Shown here: piece after piece, positions 1-8,652 of the stretch
How positions within the stretch are numbered: position 1 is the stretch's first letter
Layout of the letters: every line of letters begins with the position of its first letter
NCBI GenBank assembly: GCA_934446565.1
Contig: CAKSEO010000001.1
Location: forward strand, 1-64,000
DNA from: an uncultured Oscillospiraceae bacterium
Lineage (GTDB): Bacteria > Bacillota > Clostridia > Oscillospirales > Ruminococcaceae
Direction: 5' to 3'
Length of the DNA stretch: 64,000 nucleotides
Translations under genes and position numbers: made by a program
The notes under the pieces: model-generated
Database searches by the model: none
What the model saw: the letters and a program-made list of their open reading frames with translations, nothing else
What the model was told of the DNA's origin: nothing

Positions 1-1
1 T

Positions 2-78
2 TGGTCTGAGTGACAGGATTTGAACCTGCGGCCTCTACCACCCCAAGGTAGCGCGCTACCAATCTGCGCCACACCCAG
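2..78 (-). tRNA. tRNA-Pro (anticodon GGG)
   Basis: Read on the minus strand, a 77-nt cloverleaf is visible. The 7-bp acceptor stem starts CTGGGTG and closes with CACTCAG, then the discriminator A and an encoded CCA. The anticodon loop is TTGGGGT, giving anticodon GGG for proline CCC/CCU codons; the T arm carries the usual GGTTCAAATCC. A perfect promoter lies just upstream. The 3' side of the transcription unit falls off the window edge. Confidence 0.95.
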
Positions 79-116
79 ATGTTTCAGAACCTTATTGGTT
101 GCTTTCAACGTATGAT

Positions 117-145
117 ATTATATCACATTAAGTTTGCTTTGTCAA
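117..145 (-). promoter_or_regulatory. Promoter of tRNA-Pro
   Basis: On the minus strand TTGACA (140-145) and TATAAT (117-122) are separated by exactly 17 bases. Both hexamers are consensus for the housekeeping sigma factor. The tRNA 5' end follows about 38 bases downstream. Confidence 0.85.
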
Positions 146-198
146 TACCTTTTTTAAAAAAATATAAATTTTCTGCAAATTATCTTATACTGCGGCAC

Positions 199-235
199 AA
201 AAATCCCCGCGGACTGCGGTGCAGTACACGGGGAT
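199..235 (-). terminator. Terminator of the radical SAM operon
   Basis: On the minus strand an ATCCCCG arm (229-235) pairs with CGGGGAT (203-209) and is followed by a short U-rich run. It lies about 30 bases past the stop codon of the DUF2344 gene and closes the three-gene minus-strand operon. Confidence 0.7.
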
Positions 236-263
236 GCTCTTTGAAATATTGAGACTTACGCGG

Positions 264-893
264 TCACTCGAATTCGCGGTCGCCGCTGTAGATGTTGGTG
301 CGTACTATCCTCAGGCGCTTTACCTTTTCGCCGTACTCTGCGGCGTAGGCGTCGAACAGCAGGGAAGGGTTGATGTTGAAAGTAGTTCCCGCCGGGAATG
401 TCACGCGGAGCAGGTTCCCGTCAAACTCTACATCGCTCATCAGCTCTTTCAGATCCACAATTGTAGAGCCTTTCTTCGTGCGCTTTTCAATGTTGATGTG
501 CTCCCGGCTGCACAGCTCACGCAGCTTTTCCGGGTCGGCGGAGGATTCAATACAGTATCGTGCGGCGGTAATATCAGTGTTCTTGTCTTTAGGAACGGTC
601 ACTTCTGTGACGCGGATATCTGCGGGGAGAGCCGCGTTCAGCCTGTCACGAACCTCGTCATATGGAACTTCCTCGAGCAGGCGGAAGTCCATCGCTTCAT
701 GCTCGCCCTCCTGCCCGAGCGACAGCGGAAGCATGAACGTGACGTAGGTGCGGGGATTGTATCCCTCCGTCTGCCAGATGGGTAGTTTCGTGCGTTTCAT
801 CGCACGGATTATTACGCTGCTTAGGTCAAGATGGGAGATATACTTCGCTCTGCCCATCTTTGAAAAATACGCTCTTGTGTTAACGGATGGCAC
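264..893 (-). CDS. TIGR03936/DUF2344 family radical-SAM-associated protein
   Basis: A 209-residue protein of the DUF2344 family, recognised from the N-terminal FSKMGRAKYISHLDL motif and overall length. Its biochemical role is not established; it normally lies beside, or fused to, the B12-binding radical SAM protein encoded just upstream, as here. The GTG at 893 was chosen because a full-length Shine-Dalgarno, AGGAGGTGAT, sits 7 bases ahead of it; a further in-frame GTG at 905 lies inside that ribosome-binding site and is unlikely. The start lies inside the end of the upstream gene (14-base overlap), implying translational coupling. Family assignment is firm, function unknown. Confidence 0.85.
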   Translation of the reverse strand: MPSVNTRAYFSKMGRAKYISHLDLSSVIIRAMKRTKLPIWQTEGYNPRTYVTFMLPLSLGQEGEHEAMDFRLLEEVPYDEVRDRLNAALPADIRVTEVTVPKDKNTDITAARYCIESSADPEKLRELCSREHINIEKRTKKGSTIVDLKELMSDVEFDGNLLRVTFPAGTTFNINPSLLFDAYAAEYGEKVKRLRIVRTNIYSGDREFE

Positions 894-2742
894 GGCAGAT
901 ATCACCTCCTACGCATTTCGCTACGCCGCAATTGGAACATTTCTCGCGGCAGTTCGGAGTTGTTACCCCGGCGTGAGCGCGCTTGTTCTCCTCGATAAGG
1001 AACTCCCGGCTGACAAGCATGTCAATGTGGCTCCAGGGCGCTACTTCCTCGTAGCTGCGGCGGCGGTTGGCATAGAACGCCATATCCAGCCCGCATTCCT
1101 CGAACGCCTCTTTCCACTTATCGAACTTGAAATGCTCGTCCCAGCCGTCGAGCTTGCAGCCCTTTTTCCATGCTGCGTATATCGCTTTCGAGGTGCGGCG
1201 GTCGCCTCTCGCAAGCACTGCTTCGATGAGTGACAGGTCGTATTTCGACCAGCTTATCACTATCTTCCGGTCGTTGTTGATGGATTTCAGGTGCGCCTGG
1301 CGCTCCTTTACGCCCGCCTCGTCAAGCTGCGGTTCGAACTCGAACGGCGTGAACGGCTTCGGTATGAACGTTGACAGCGACACCGCAACCCCAGGACGCC
1401 CCTTGGCGTGGTTCGGAGTAGCGTAGAACTCCTCGATGACCGCCTTTGCAAGCTCGTAAACGCCCTCTACGTCCTCCATTGTTTCAGTAGGCAGTCCCAT
1501 CATGAAGTACAGCTTGATGTTGGTGTAGCCGCCCTCGAACGCTATCCGCACGCTGTCCATGACGTTCTTCTCGGTGACGTTCTTGTTGATAACGTCGCGG
1601 ATACGCTGCGTGCCCCCCTCCGGTGCGAATGTCAGGCCGGATTTGCGCACGTCGGTTATCTTTTTAAGCACCTCGTCGCTGAATCGGTCGATACGCAGCG
1701 ACGGCAGCGACAGGTTTATCTTCTCGCCGCTCGTGTAGTCGGTGAGCTCGGTCAGCAGCCCTACGATGTCCTTATAATCGCCGGTGGACAGCGACGACAG
1801 CGATACTTCGTCGTAACCGGTGTTCTCGCACAGCGTCTTTGTCTGGGAGAGTATCGTATCTTTCTGCTTTTCGCGGTATGGGCGGTAGATGAATCCCGCC
1901 TGGCAGAATCTGCACCCGCGTATACAGCCGCGCAGTACCTCAACAACGGCGCGGTCGTGCACTATCTGAGTGAACGGAACAACGAAATTATCCGGTGCAT
2001 AGACCTTGTCGAAGTCCTTTATAATGCGCTTCCTGACCTTTGCGGGAGCGCCGTCGCGCGGGGTTATCGACTTCACGGTGCCGTCCTCGTTGTAGTCCAC
2101 GTCGTACAGCGACGGAACGTAAATTCCCTCTATCTGCGCGGCTCGGCGCAGGAATTCCTGACGGGACGTCCCCTCTTTCTTGCAGACCTCCATCAGGCGC
2201 ATGAGCTCAAGATTCATCTCCTCGCCCTCGCCGATGGCGAACAGGTCGAAGAAATCCACCAGCGGCTCCGGATTGCAGACGCACGGTCCGCCTGCCATGA
2301 CGATGGGCGCCAGTTCCTCGCCGCGCTCGGAAGCGAGCACGGGTACGCCTGCGAGGTCGAGCATTTCCAGCACGTTGGTGTAGCTCATTTCGTACTGCAA
2401 TGTGAACCCGATGAAATCGAAATCCTTTATCGGGTCAAGGCTTTCCAGAGCGTACAGCGGGATGTTCCGCGCACGCATCTGCTCCTCCATGTCGGGAAGC
2501 GGCATGAATACGCGTTCGCACCAGTAATTCGGCACGGCGTTTTTCAGCCCGTAGAGTATTTTCATTCCCAGGTGGGACATTCCTATTTCATAGGTGTCCG
2601 GAAAACAGAATGCAAATCTGATGTCAACTTTTGACTTGTCCTTTACTATCGAGCCGGTTTCTCCGCCGATGTATCTCGAGGGCTTCTGCACTTCGAGCAG
2701 GAACTCATCAAGCCGCTCCATCATTGAGTTTGTTTTTTCCAT
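880..2742 (-). CDS. TIGR03960 family B12-binding-domain radical SAM protein
   Basis: A 620-residue protein with an N-terminal cobalamin-binding-like region, a radical SAM core with the cluster motif CIRGCRFC (around residue 275) that should hold a [4Fe-4S] cluster and S-adenosylmethionine, and a C-terminal cysteine-rich tail (NCREKCSNC followed by further Cys). The architecture and length fit TIGR03960. The reaction is unknown; coupling to the DUF2344 protein suggests the two act together, possibly in RNA modification, but that is inference. It starts 20 bases after the lipoprotein gene, so it is probably co-transcribed from the promoter at 4429-4457. Confidence 0.85.
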   Translation of the reverse strand: MEKTNSMMERLDEFLLEVQKPSRYIGGETGSIVKDKSKVDIRFAFCFPDTYEIGMSHLGMKILYGLKNAVPNYWCERVFMPLPDMEEQMRARNIPLYALESLDPIKDFDFIGFTLQYEMSYTNVLEMLDLAGVPVLASERGEELAPIVMAGGPCVCNPEPLVDFFDLFAIGEGEEMNLELMRLMEVCKKEGTSRQEFLRRAAQIEGIYVPSLYDVDYNEDGTVKSITPRDGAPAKVRKRIIKDFDKVYAPDNFVVPFTQIVHDRAVVEVLRGCIRGCRFCQAGFIYRPYREKQKDTILSQTKTLCENTGYDEVSLSSLSTGDYKDIVGLLTELTDYTSGEKINLSLPSLRIDRFSDEVLKKITDVRKSGLTFAPEGGTQRIRDVINKNVTEKNVMDSVRIAFEGGYTNIKLYFMMGLPTETMEDVEGVYELAKAVIEEFYATPNHAKGRPGVAVSLSTFIPKPFTPFEFEPQLDEAGVKERQAHLKSINNDRKIVISWSKYDLSLIEAVLARGDRRTSKAIYAAWKKGCKLDGWDEHFKFDKWKEAFEECGLDMAFYANRRRSYEEVAPWSHIDMLVSREFLIEENKRAHAGVTTPNCREKCSNCGVAKCVGGDICRAIR

Positions 2743-2762
2743 AAGTGTCGTTTTCTCCAGTA

Positions 2763-4388
2763 TTAATACGCTTTTGCCTGTGTGAAATCTATCGTCTTGT
2801 TGAACGGGTCGTAGTAGATGTCCGCGTAATCCTCGCCTATGCAGAAATACTCATTCTTGTAGTACAGCGGGATGAACGCCGCGCCGTTGATTATCGACTG
2901 CTCCGCCTTTGCGTAGAGCGACGCGCTTTCCTCAAGGTCGGCAGCGCGCTGAGCCGCCTTTATCAGCCCGTCGGAATCCGCGCTCCTGTAGCCGGAGTAG
3001 TTCCCGGAACCACCCGATGTGAACGCCTGTAGGTAAGCCGCCGGGCTGTTAACGCTGCCGGAAAGCTCCTGCACGGCTATCTCGTAATCGCCGGAGGACA
3101 GCCGCGCGGTGAAGTCGGATTCGCCCAGCACCTCGACAACGCAGTAGAAGCCGAATTCCCGCTGCCATTCCTGCATTATCACGGAGAGCATTGCAGAAAC
3201 TGCGTCGTTTTCGCACATAATTATCCGCGCGCCGGAGAACAGGGATATGTCCAGTCTTGGCAGGGCGTTCTGATAATATTCCTGCGCCTTTGCTACGCTG
3301 TAGTCGGGGGTCATTTTCTCACCGACGTACTCGCGGTAGGACTTGTCGAGCAGGGTCACTTCGCCGGGTACTATCGCGCAGGCGGCTCTGTGGCTGCTGG
3401 TTTCGGATAGCTTTTCCCGGTCGATTAGGCTTGCGAGCGCCTTTCGAAATTCCTGGTCGGAGAACAAGCCGAATTTCGTGTTGAGGGTCAGACCTACGGT
3501 TATCGCGTCGTATTCCTGCACGGTGAACTTGCCGGAGAGGTTCTCAAGCTGCTCCTCGCTTACTGCTATGCAGTTTATCACGTTGGAGGTGAAGTCGTCG
3601 ATGAAATCCTCGTCGCCCTCGATGAAGAAGTTCAGTCCGGAGGGTGTTACCGGCTCGGATTCGCTGTTTTTCGCGTGGCGGCGCAGTATGAGATGATTGT
3701 TGTCGGTTATGGTGTAGGGGTCGTAGTCCCATGTGCGCAGGTAAAACGCGCCGTTTGACGGGGTTGTTTCATCGGAGAGCCCATAGCGCCCCTGGGATGC
3801 AATGAAGTATTCCTCGTTGCAGGGCATTGCGGGAGCTTCCGCGAGCAGCTCCGGGAAACGCGGGTCGGGGTATTCCAGGGTTATCTCCAGCTCGTAGTCG
3901 CCGATGGCTTTAACTCCCAGCTTTGAGAAATCGGATGTCGCTCCGGAATTCAGTGCCTGGGCGTTCTTTATGCAGAGGTACTCCGAGGCTCTGGGCGCCC
4001 GGGTCTGCGGGTCGAACAGCCGCTGGAATCCGTACACGAAATCCGCTGCGGTGCAGGGGGCGTCGAATTTGTTCACGTCTGTCCAGTAGATGTCGCTGCG
4101 GAGCTTGAAGCGGTAGGTCAGCCCATCGTCGGATACGGTGTAGTCCTCGGCGGCGCCGGTGCCCAGGCTTCCGTCGGGGAGTATCCGCATCAGCCCGGTG
4201 TACAGGCTCCTGATGATGAGAGTGGACGCCGCGTCGGAGGCGGTCTGCGGGTCAAGGCTGCCGGGATTGTAGGCTATGTCGTACTTTATGACCCCGTCGC
4301 TGCCGTCCTTTTCAAAGCAGCCGGCGGAGGATATCGTCATAACGCAGCAGAGTAGGGCTGCGGTGATTCTTTTTATGTGCCGGTTCAC
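2763..4388 (-). CDS. ABC transporter substrate-binding lipoprotein, family 5 (peptide/oligopeptide type)
   Basis: A 541-residue exported lipoprotein. With the GTG start at 4388 (AAAGGA seven bases ahead) the N terminus is NRHIKR, a hydrophobic stretch and the lipobox SSAGC, so Cys24 would be lipidated. The body contains the family 5 signature (YNPGSLDPQTASD near the mature N terminus; RLFDPQTRAP; repeated beta-lobe motifs). Such proteins capture peptides or other solutes outside the cell for an ABC importer. No permease or ATPase genes lie nearby, so it is an orphan receptor. The alternative GTG at 4424 lies almost on the predicted transcription start and is rejected. Confidence 0.85.
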   Translation of the reverse strand: MNRHIKRITAALLCCVMTISSAGCFEKDGSDGVIKYDIAYNPGSLDPQTASDAASTLIIRSLYTGLMRILPDGSLGTGAAEDYTVSDDGLTYRFKLRSDIYWTDVNKFDAPCTAADFVYGFQRLFDPQTRAPRASEYLCIKNAQALNSGATSDFSKLGVKAIGDYELEITLEYPDPRFPELLAEAPAMPCNEEYFIASQGRYGLSDETTPSNGAFYLRTWDYDPYTITDNNHLILRRHAKNSESEPVTPSGLNFFIEGDEDFIDDFTSNVINCIAVSEEQLENLSGKFTVQEYDAITVGLTLNTKFGLFSDQEFRKALASLIDREKLSETSSHRAACAIVPGEVTLLDKSYREYVGEKMTPDYSVAKAQEYYQNALPRLDISLFSGARIIMCENDAVSAMLSVIMQEWQREFGFYCVVEVLGESDFTARLSSGDYEIAVQELSGSVNSPAAYLQAFTSGGSGNYSGYRSADSDGLIKAAQRAADLEESASLYAKAEQSIINGAAFIPLYYKNEYFCIGEDYADIYYDPFNKTIDFTQAKAY

Positions 4389-4428
4389 GGTTTTTCCTTT
4401 CTGGATAGTAGAATGTAGATACACAATA

Positions 4429-4457
4429 ATTATAGCATTATCCGGGGTTTAATTCAA
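4429..4457 (-). promoter_or_regulatory. Promoter of the lipoprotein/radical SAM operon
   Basis: On the minus strand TTGAAT (4452-4457) and TATAAT (4429-4434) are 17 bases apart. Transcription would begin near 4422, giving a leader of about 35 bases before the GTG at 4388. Confidence 0.75.
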
Positions 4458-4496
4458 CCGTTCCGGCGATTTTTTTTTATTACAATTTTGTAACCG

Positions 4497-5000
4497 TCAG
4501 TCCGGAAGCTCAACGGCTTCTCCCTTTGCAAGGCTGGCGGGGACGTCTATCAGCCGCTGGTTGGAGCTTCCGCGGAATTTCAGTGTGAGGGAACGCCTGG
4601 AAATATCGAACCGCCCGTCTACCAGCACGTCAAGAATGCCGAGCAGCTTCCCGACGTATTCCTCGCGCTCCGCTTTTTTGAGCAGCTCCTCGAATGTCCA
4701 GCCGCTGTAGCACATGAGGTGCTTCCCGGCGGATTTGAAGCGGCTTCCCAGCTCATACAGCGCTTCCGGCTGGCAAAATGGTTCGCCGCCGGAGAATGTC
4801 ACTCCGCTGCAAAGCGGGTTTTCCATGCACATGTCGTAGAGAGCGTCTGTCGTGGTGAGTCTGCCGCCGGAGAAATCGTGAGTTTCCGGGTTGTGGCAGC
4901 CGTCGCAGTGATGAGGACATCCCTGCACAAATACCACGAAGCGCAGCCCGGGTCCGTCTACGATGGAATCTTCTACGGTTCCTGCTATCCTTATATCCAT
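4497..5000 (-). CDS. nrdG: Anaerobic ribonucleoside-triphosphate reductase activating protein
   Basis: A 167-residue radical SAM activase that generates the glycyl radical on NrdD. The CxxxCxxC cluster motif is seen as CPHHCDGC after the family's IVDGPGLR segment, and the GGEPF motif lies downstream. Start at ATG 5000 is supported by AAAGGA six bases upstream; an ORF extension to 5039 runs back through a terminator-like hairpin and is not convincing. The gene follows nrdD by 66 bases on the same strand, the usual order, but with an intercistronic hairpin between them. Confidence 0.95.
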   Translation of the reverse strand: MDIRIAGTVEDSIVDGPGLRFVVFVQGCPHHCDGCHNPETHDFSGGRLTTTDALYDMCMENPLCSGVTFSGGEPFCQPEALYELGSRFKSAGKHLMCYSGWTFEELLKKAEREEYVGKLLGILDVLVDGRFDISRRSLTLKFRGSSNQRLIDVPASLAKGEAVELPD

Positions 5001-5015
5001 AGTTTTTCCTTTCAC

Positions 5016-5049
5016 AAAAAGCTGTGCGGAGTTTGTCACCCCGCACAGC
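5016..5049 (-). terminator. Intercistronic terminator-like hairpin between nrdD and nrdG
   Basis: On the minus strand GCTGTGCGG (5041-5049) pairs perfectly with CCGCACAGC (5021-5029), and a run of five T follows at once (5016-5020). This is a classical intrinsic terminator shape. Its position suggests partial termination that lowers nrdG relative to nrdD. Confidence 0.7.
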
Positions 5050-5066
5050 AGATGGTTGATTGTGTT

Positions 5067-7400
5067 TTATTCTTCAGAGGTGCCGTGCTTTACGCGGTCT
5101 GCTTCCTCGGCGCGCTTCGCGTTGTTGAAGCGGTCGAGCGTGCCCACAAGGTAGCCGGTGATACGGCGGATACGCTCGAATGCGACTTCTTCCTCCTTGC
5201 GGTGGCAGCAGGGGCATTCGTCGTCGATTATGCCGGTGTAGCCGCACTTCGGGTCGCGGTCTATCGGGTGGTTTATCGCGCCGTAGCCGATGCCCTGTTC
5301 CTTCATGCAGCGCACTATCTGCTCGAATGCGTCGAGGTTCTTCAGCGGGTCGCCGTCAAGCTCGATGTAGCTGATATGTCCACCGTTGGTCAGCGCGTGG
5401 TAGGGAGCTTCCAGCTTTATCTTGCGGAACGCGCTGATGTTGTAGTAAACCGGAACGTGGAACGAGTTGGTGTAGTACTCGCGGTCGGTCACGCCGGGTA
5501 TCTCGCCGTATATCTTCTTGTCGATGCGGACGAATCTGCCGGAAAGTCCCTCAGCGGGAGTTGCGAGCAGGCTGAAATTGAGATGGGTCTTTTCGCTTTC
5601 GTCGTCCATGCGCTTTCTCATGCGGGTGATGATGTCAAGACCCAGTTTCTGCGCCTCGGGGGATTCGCCGTGATGTACGCCGATGAGCGCTTTAAGGCAC
5701 TCCGCAAGTCCGATAAAGCCCATGGAGAGCGTGCCGTGCTTGAGTATCTCGGCAACGCTGTCGTTCTCGGAGAGATTTTCGGAATCTATCCACACGCCCT
5801 GTCCCATCAGGAACGGGTAGTTTTTCACATGCTTGGCGCACTGTATCTTGAAACGGGCAACGAGCTGATCGACCACAAGGTCCATCATGTCGTCGAGCGA
5901 CGCGTAAAACTTGTCCAGGTCGCCGTGAGCCTCTATAGCGAGGCGTGGGAGGTTGATCGTGGTGAAACTCAGGTTTCCTCTGCCGGTGACTATCTCGCGG
6001 GTAGGGTCGTAGATGTTGCCGATAACGCGGGTGCGGCAGCCCATGTACGCCGCCTCGGTGTGGTAGTCGCCGGGCTTGTAGTACTGGAGGTTGAACGGCG
6101 CGTCGATGAACGAGAAGTTCGGGAACATGCGCTTTGCGGATACGCGTATAGCCAGCTTGAACAGGTCGTAGTTGGGGTCGCCGGGGTTATAGTTAACGCC
6201 CTCCTTGACCTTGAAGATGTGTATCGGGAATATCGGAGTTTCGCCGTTGCCCAGACCGTGTTCCTCGGCGAGCATTACGTTCTTTATGACCATTCTGCCC
6301 TCGGGGGAGGTGTCGGTGCCGTAGTTTATCGAGGAGAACGGGTTCTGAGCGCCGGCGCGGGAATTCATCGTGTTGAGGTTGTGGATAAGCGCTTCCATTG
6401 CCTGGTAGGTAGCTCGGTCGGTTTCGGACTCGGCGAGTTTTTCGGCTCTGTCCTGGAGGTGAGAGAACTCGTCACCGTACTTTGCGGACGCGATGTCCCA
6501 TTCCTTCGCCTTGTATTCGTCGTTGTTCTGGAGGCTGGGGTACAGCCCGTATTCCTTGCTTATTTCGGACGCGATGTGCTTGAATTCCTCGAGCACATCG
6601 GTGTAATCCTCGATACCGAGCGTAAAGCTTACCGCCTTAGCAAGGTTGCTGGTGTAAAGCCTGCGGAATGTCTTTTTTACGCCCTCCGCCATGGCGTAGT
6701 CGAATATCGGCACGGACTGTCCGCCGTGCTGGTCGTTCTGGTTGGACTGAATGGCAATGCACGCAAGCGCCGCGTAGCTGGAAATATCGTTCGGCTCGCG
6801 CAGGTAGCCGTGACCGGTGGAGAATCCGCCGTGGAACAGCTTGAGCAGGTCGATTTGGCAGCATGTGGTGGTCAGGGTCAGGAAATCCAGGTCGTGGATG
6901 TGGATATCGCCGTTGATGTGCGCGCGGGAGTGTTTCGGGTCAAGTACGTACATCTCATTGAACTGCTTTGCGCCCTCGCTGCCGTATTTCAGCATGGTTC
7001 CCATAGCGGTGTCGCCGTCGATGTTGGCGTTCTCGCGCTTGATGTCGCAGTCGGACGCGGACATGAAAGTCAGGTCCTCGTATATCTTCATCAGGGTCGA
7101 GTTCATCTCGCGCGCTCTGGTGCGGTCCGCACGGTAGAGTATGTACGCTTTCGCGGTCTTGGCGTGGCCCTGCTCGACCAGCACCCTCTCTACCATATCC
7201 TGTACTTCCTCGACGGAGGGGTCTCTGCCGATGACTTCCTCGGAAAGCTCCTGGCAAACCTGGTTGGCTAACTCCATTGCTTCCTTGTAGTCGTTGCCGC
7301 CGACCGTCTGCGCAGCCTTAAAGATAGCGTTGGCGATCTTCTCTATATTGAAAGGCACCTGCCGTCCGTCACGCTTCTTTATCATCGTTATCATTGCCAT
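5067..7400 (-). CDS. nrdD: Anaerobic (class III) ribonucleoside-triphosphate reductase
   Basis: A 777-residue enzyme that reduces ribonucleoside triphosphates to deoxy forms without oxygen. An ATP-cone allosteric domain occupies about residues 4-95 (KKRDGRQVPFNIEKIANAI). The C terminus has four cysteines (CGYTG...CPCC) for the structural zinc site and the glycyl radical loop RRITGYLVGT, placing the radical glycine near residue 749. Start at ATG 7400 has AAAAGGAG 12 bases ahead; the ATGs at 7394 and 7385 are alternatives. It is controlled by a consensus promoter overlapped by paired NrdR-like boxes and is followed by its activase gene. Confidence 0.96.
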   Translation of the reverse strand: MAMITMIKKRDGRQVPFNIEKIANAIFKAAQTVGGNDYKEAMELANQVCQELSEEVIGRDPSVEEVQDMVERVLVEQGHAKTAKAYILYRADRTRAREMNSTLMKIYEDLTFMSASDCDIKRENANIDGDTAMGTMLKYGSEGAKQFNEMYVLDPKHSRAHINGDIHIHDLDFLTLTTTCCQIDLLKLFHGGFSTGHGYLREPNDISSYAALACIAIQSNQNDQHGGQSVPIFDYAMAEGVKKTFRRLYTSNLAKAVSFTLGIEDYTDVLEEFKHIASEISKEYGLYPSLQNNDEYKAKEWDIASAKYGDEFSHLQDRAEKLAESETDRATYQAMEALIHNLNTMNSRAGAQNPFSSINYGTDTSPEGRMVIKNVMLAEEHGLGNGETPIFPIHIFKVKEGVNYNPGDPNYDLFKLAIRVSAKRMFPNFSFIDAPFNLQYYKPGDYHTEAAYMGCRTRVIGNIYDPTREIVTGRGNLSFTTINLPRLAIEAHGDLDKFYASLDDMMDLVVDQLVARFKIQCAKHVKNYPFLMGQGVWIDSENLSENDSVAEILKHGTLSMGFIGLAECLKALIGVHHGESPEAQKLGLDIITRMRKRMDDESEKTHLNFSLLATPAEGLSGRFVRIDKKIYGEIPGVTDREYYTNSFHVPVYYNISAFRKIKLEAPYHALTNGGHISYIELDGDPLKNLDAFEQIVRCMKEQGIGYGAINHPIDRDPKCGYTGIIDDECPCCHRKEEEVAFERIRRITGYLVGTLDRFNNAKRAEEADRVKHGTSEE

Positions 7401-7436
7401 TATCTGTGATTGCTCCTTTTTAAATGAAATAAAATA

Positions 7437-7483
7437 ACACAATATCTTGTATCAAAAAATGCGATAAATCTATTATATAGTTT
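7437..7483 (-). promoter_or_regulatory. Paired NrdR boxes upstream of nrdD
   Basis: Two 16-base imperfect palindromes resemble the NrdR consensus (acaCwATATwGtgt class): 7468-7483, core CTATATAATAG, and 7437-7452, core ACAAGATATTGTGT. Their starts are exactly 31 bases apart, about three helical turns, the spacing known for NrdR operators. The upstream box covers the -10 hexamer. NrdR is an ATP-cone repressor of ribonucleotide reductase genes; its gene is not in this window. Confidence 0.75.
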
Positions 7484-7500
7484 TCTGGGATGTTTGTCAA
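7472..7500 (-). promoter_or_regulatory. nrdD promoter
   Basis: On the minus strand TTGACA (7495-7500) and TATAAT (7472-7477) are separated by 17 bases. The -10 lies within NrdR box 1, so repressor binding should block RNA polymerase directly. The remaining intergenic stretch 7501-7661 shows no convincing gene, repeat or hairpin. Confidence 0.85.
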
Positions 7501-7661
7501 GGCATAATAAAAATAAGATTTGCACAAATCCCGGGTTGAAATTTCGTAGGAACTCACAAATTTATGTACATCGTGTAAACCCATTAAATTACAACGATTC
7601 GTGTTTTCCGCTGACTTATGCCGTTTTATCAAGTGGTGCTCATCTGTGAAATTACATATGG

Positions 7662-7690
7662 TTGACGAAATCGGCGGGGTATGCTATAAT
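7662..7690 (+). promoter_or_regulatory. Promoter of the radical SAM gene and rlmN
   Basis: TTGACG (7662-7667) and TATAAT (7685-7690) are separated by 17 bases. The ribosome-binding site GAGGTG of the next gene follows within 30 bases. Confidence 0.8.
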
Positions 7691-7722
7691 TACATGGAAT
7701 TATTCAGAATTGAGGTGTTCCC

Positions 7723-8652
7723 ATGCAGCGAAAGTTTGCATTTTCCGACGATGGCAGCCGTTACCACACGCTGAATTACCACAACCGCCGGGTCTGGGGC
7801 AGACCGGTCTACAAGGCTGTCGTGGACGCGGGGTTCACCTGTCCCAACATCGACGGCAGGTGCGGCGTGGGCGGCTGCATATACTGCTCCGGAGGGAGCG
7901 GTTACTTCACAGCGCCGGAGTTTTCTGTCAGTGAGCAGATTTGCCGCGAAACTGAGCGCATCCGCGCTGTACACCCCGGGGCGGGCGTCATCGCATACTT
8001 CCAGGCGCACACTAATACTTACGGCACGCTGGAAAGGCTGAGGGATGTCTACTCCGAGGCGCTGCAATGCGACATCTGCGGGATATCCGTCGCTACCCGC
8101 GCGGACTGTCTTGACCGGGAGCGTGCGGAGCTGCTGGCTTCTCTGGGAGTTCCGGTGACTGTGGAACTGGGATTACAGACCGCGCACGACAGCACAGCGC
8201 GCGTCATCAACCGCGGGCACGACTTCGCCACGTTCTCCGAGGGATTTGAAACGGCACGGAATGCAGGATTGCGTATCTGCGTTCACATTATAAACGGGCT
8301 TCCCGGGGAAAATACGGAAATGATGCTCGGTACCGCTGAGGTCCTCGGAAAAATGCGCCCGGACGGGGTAAAGATACATCTTCTGCATGTAATAAAAAAC
8401 ACCCCTCTCGCCGGGCTCTGGGAATCGGGAAAATACCAGCCCATGGAACGCGAAAGCTACATCGACACAGTGGTGAGGCAGCTTGAGCTGCTGCCGCCGG
8501 AAACCGTTATCGAAAGGCTGACCGGCGACGGCGACCGTGAGGAGCTGCTAGCTCCGCTGTGGAGCGTTGATAAGCGCGCCGTGCTAGGCGGGATAATGAA
8601 ACGTCAGAAGCAGCTCGACAGCATTCAGGGGCTGCGTTTTCAGGAGGGTTAA
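7723..8652 (+). CDS. TIGR01212 family radical SAM protein (YtqA/YhcC type)
   Basis: A 309-residue radical SAM enzyme. The cluster cysteines fit the family's stretched motif: Cys40, Cys47, Cys52 and Cys55 in FTCPNIDGRCGVGGCIYC. Other family landmarks are the HTLNYHNR N terminus and VELGLQTAHD. The family resembles Elp3-type radical SAM cores, but no reaction is established. GAGGTG five bases before ATG supports the start. The stop codon directly abuts the rlmN start, so the two are one transcript. Confidence 0.88.
   Translation: MQRKFAFSDDGSRYHTLNYHNRRVWGRPVYKAVVDAGFTCPNIDGRCGVGGCIYCSGGSGYFTAPEFSVSEQICRETERIRAVHPGAGVIAYFQAHTNTYGTLERLRDVYSEALQCDICGISVATRADCLDRERAELLASLGVPVTVELGLQTAHDSTARVINRGHDFATFSEGFETARNAGLRICVHIINGLPGENTEMMLGTAEVLGKMRPDGVKIHLLHVIKNTPLAGLWESGKYQPMERESYIDTVVRQLELLPPETVIERLTGDGDREELLAPLWSVDKRAVLGGIMKRQKQLDSIQGLRFQEG

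Noticed and set aside
4473..4494. Terminator after nrdG
   Set aside because: The ATTACAATTTTGTAA palindrome is followed by A rather than T on the minus strand, so it does not fit an intrinsic terminator for nrdG.
4719..7271. An 850-codon open frame on the plus strand opposite nrdD
   Set aside because: It is the antisense shadow of nrdD, caused by GC-biased third positions; the product is low in plausible domain features and has no ribosome-binding site.
7420..7632. A 70-codon open frame upstream of nrdD
   Set aside because: It runs through the nrdD promoter and NrdR boxes, has no ribosome-binding site and looks like AT-rich noise.
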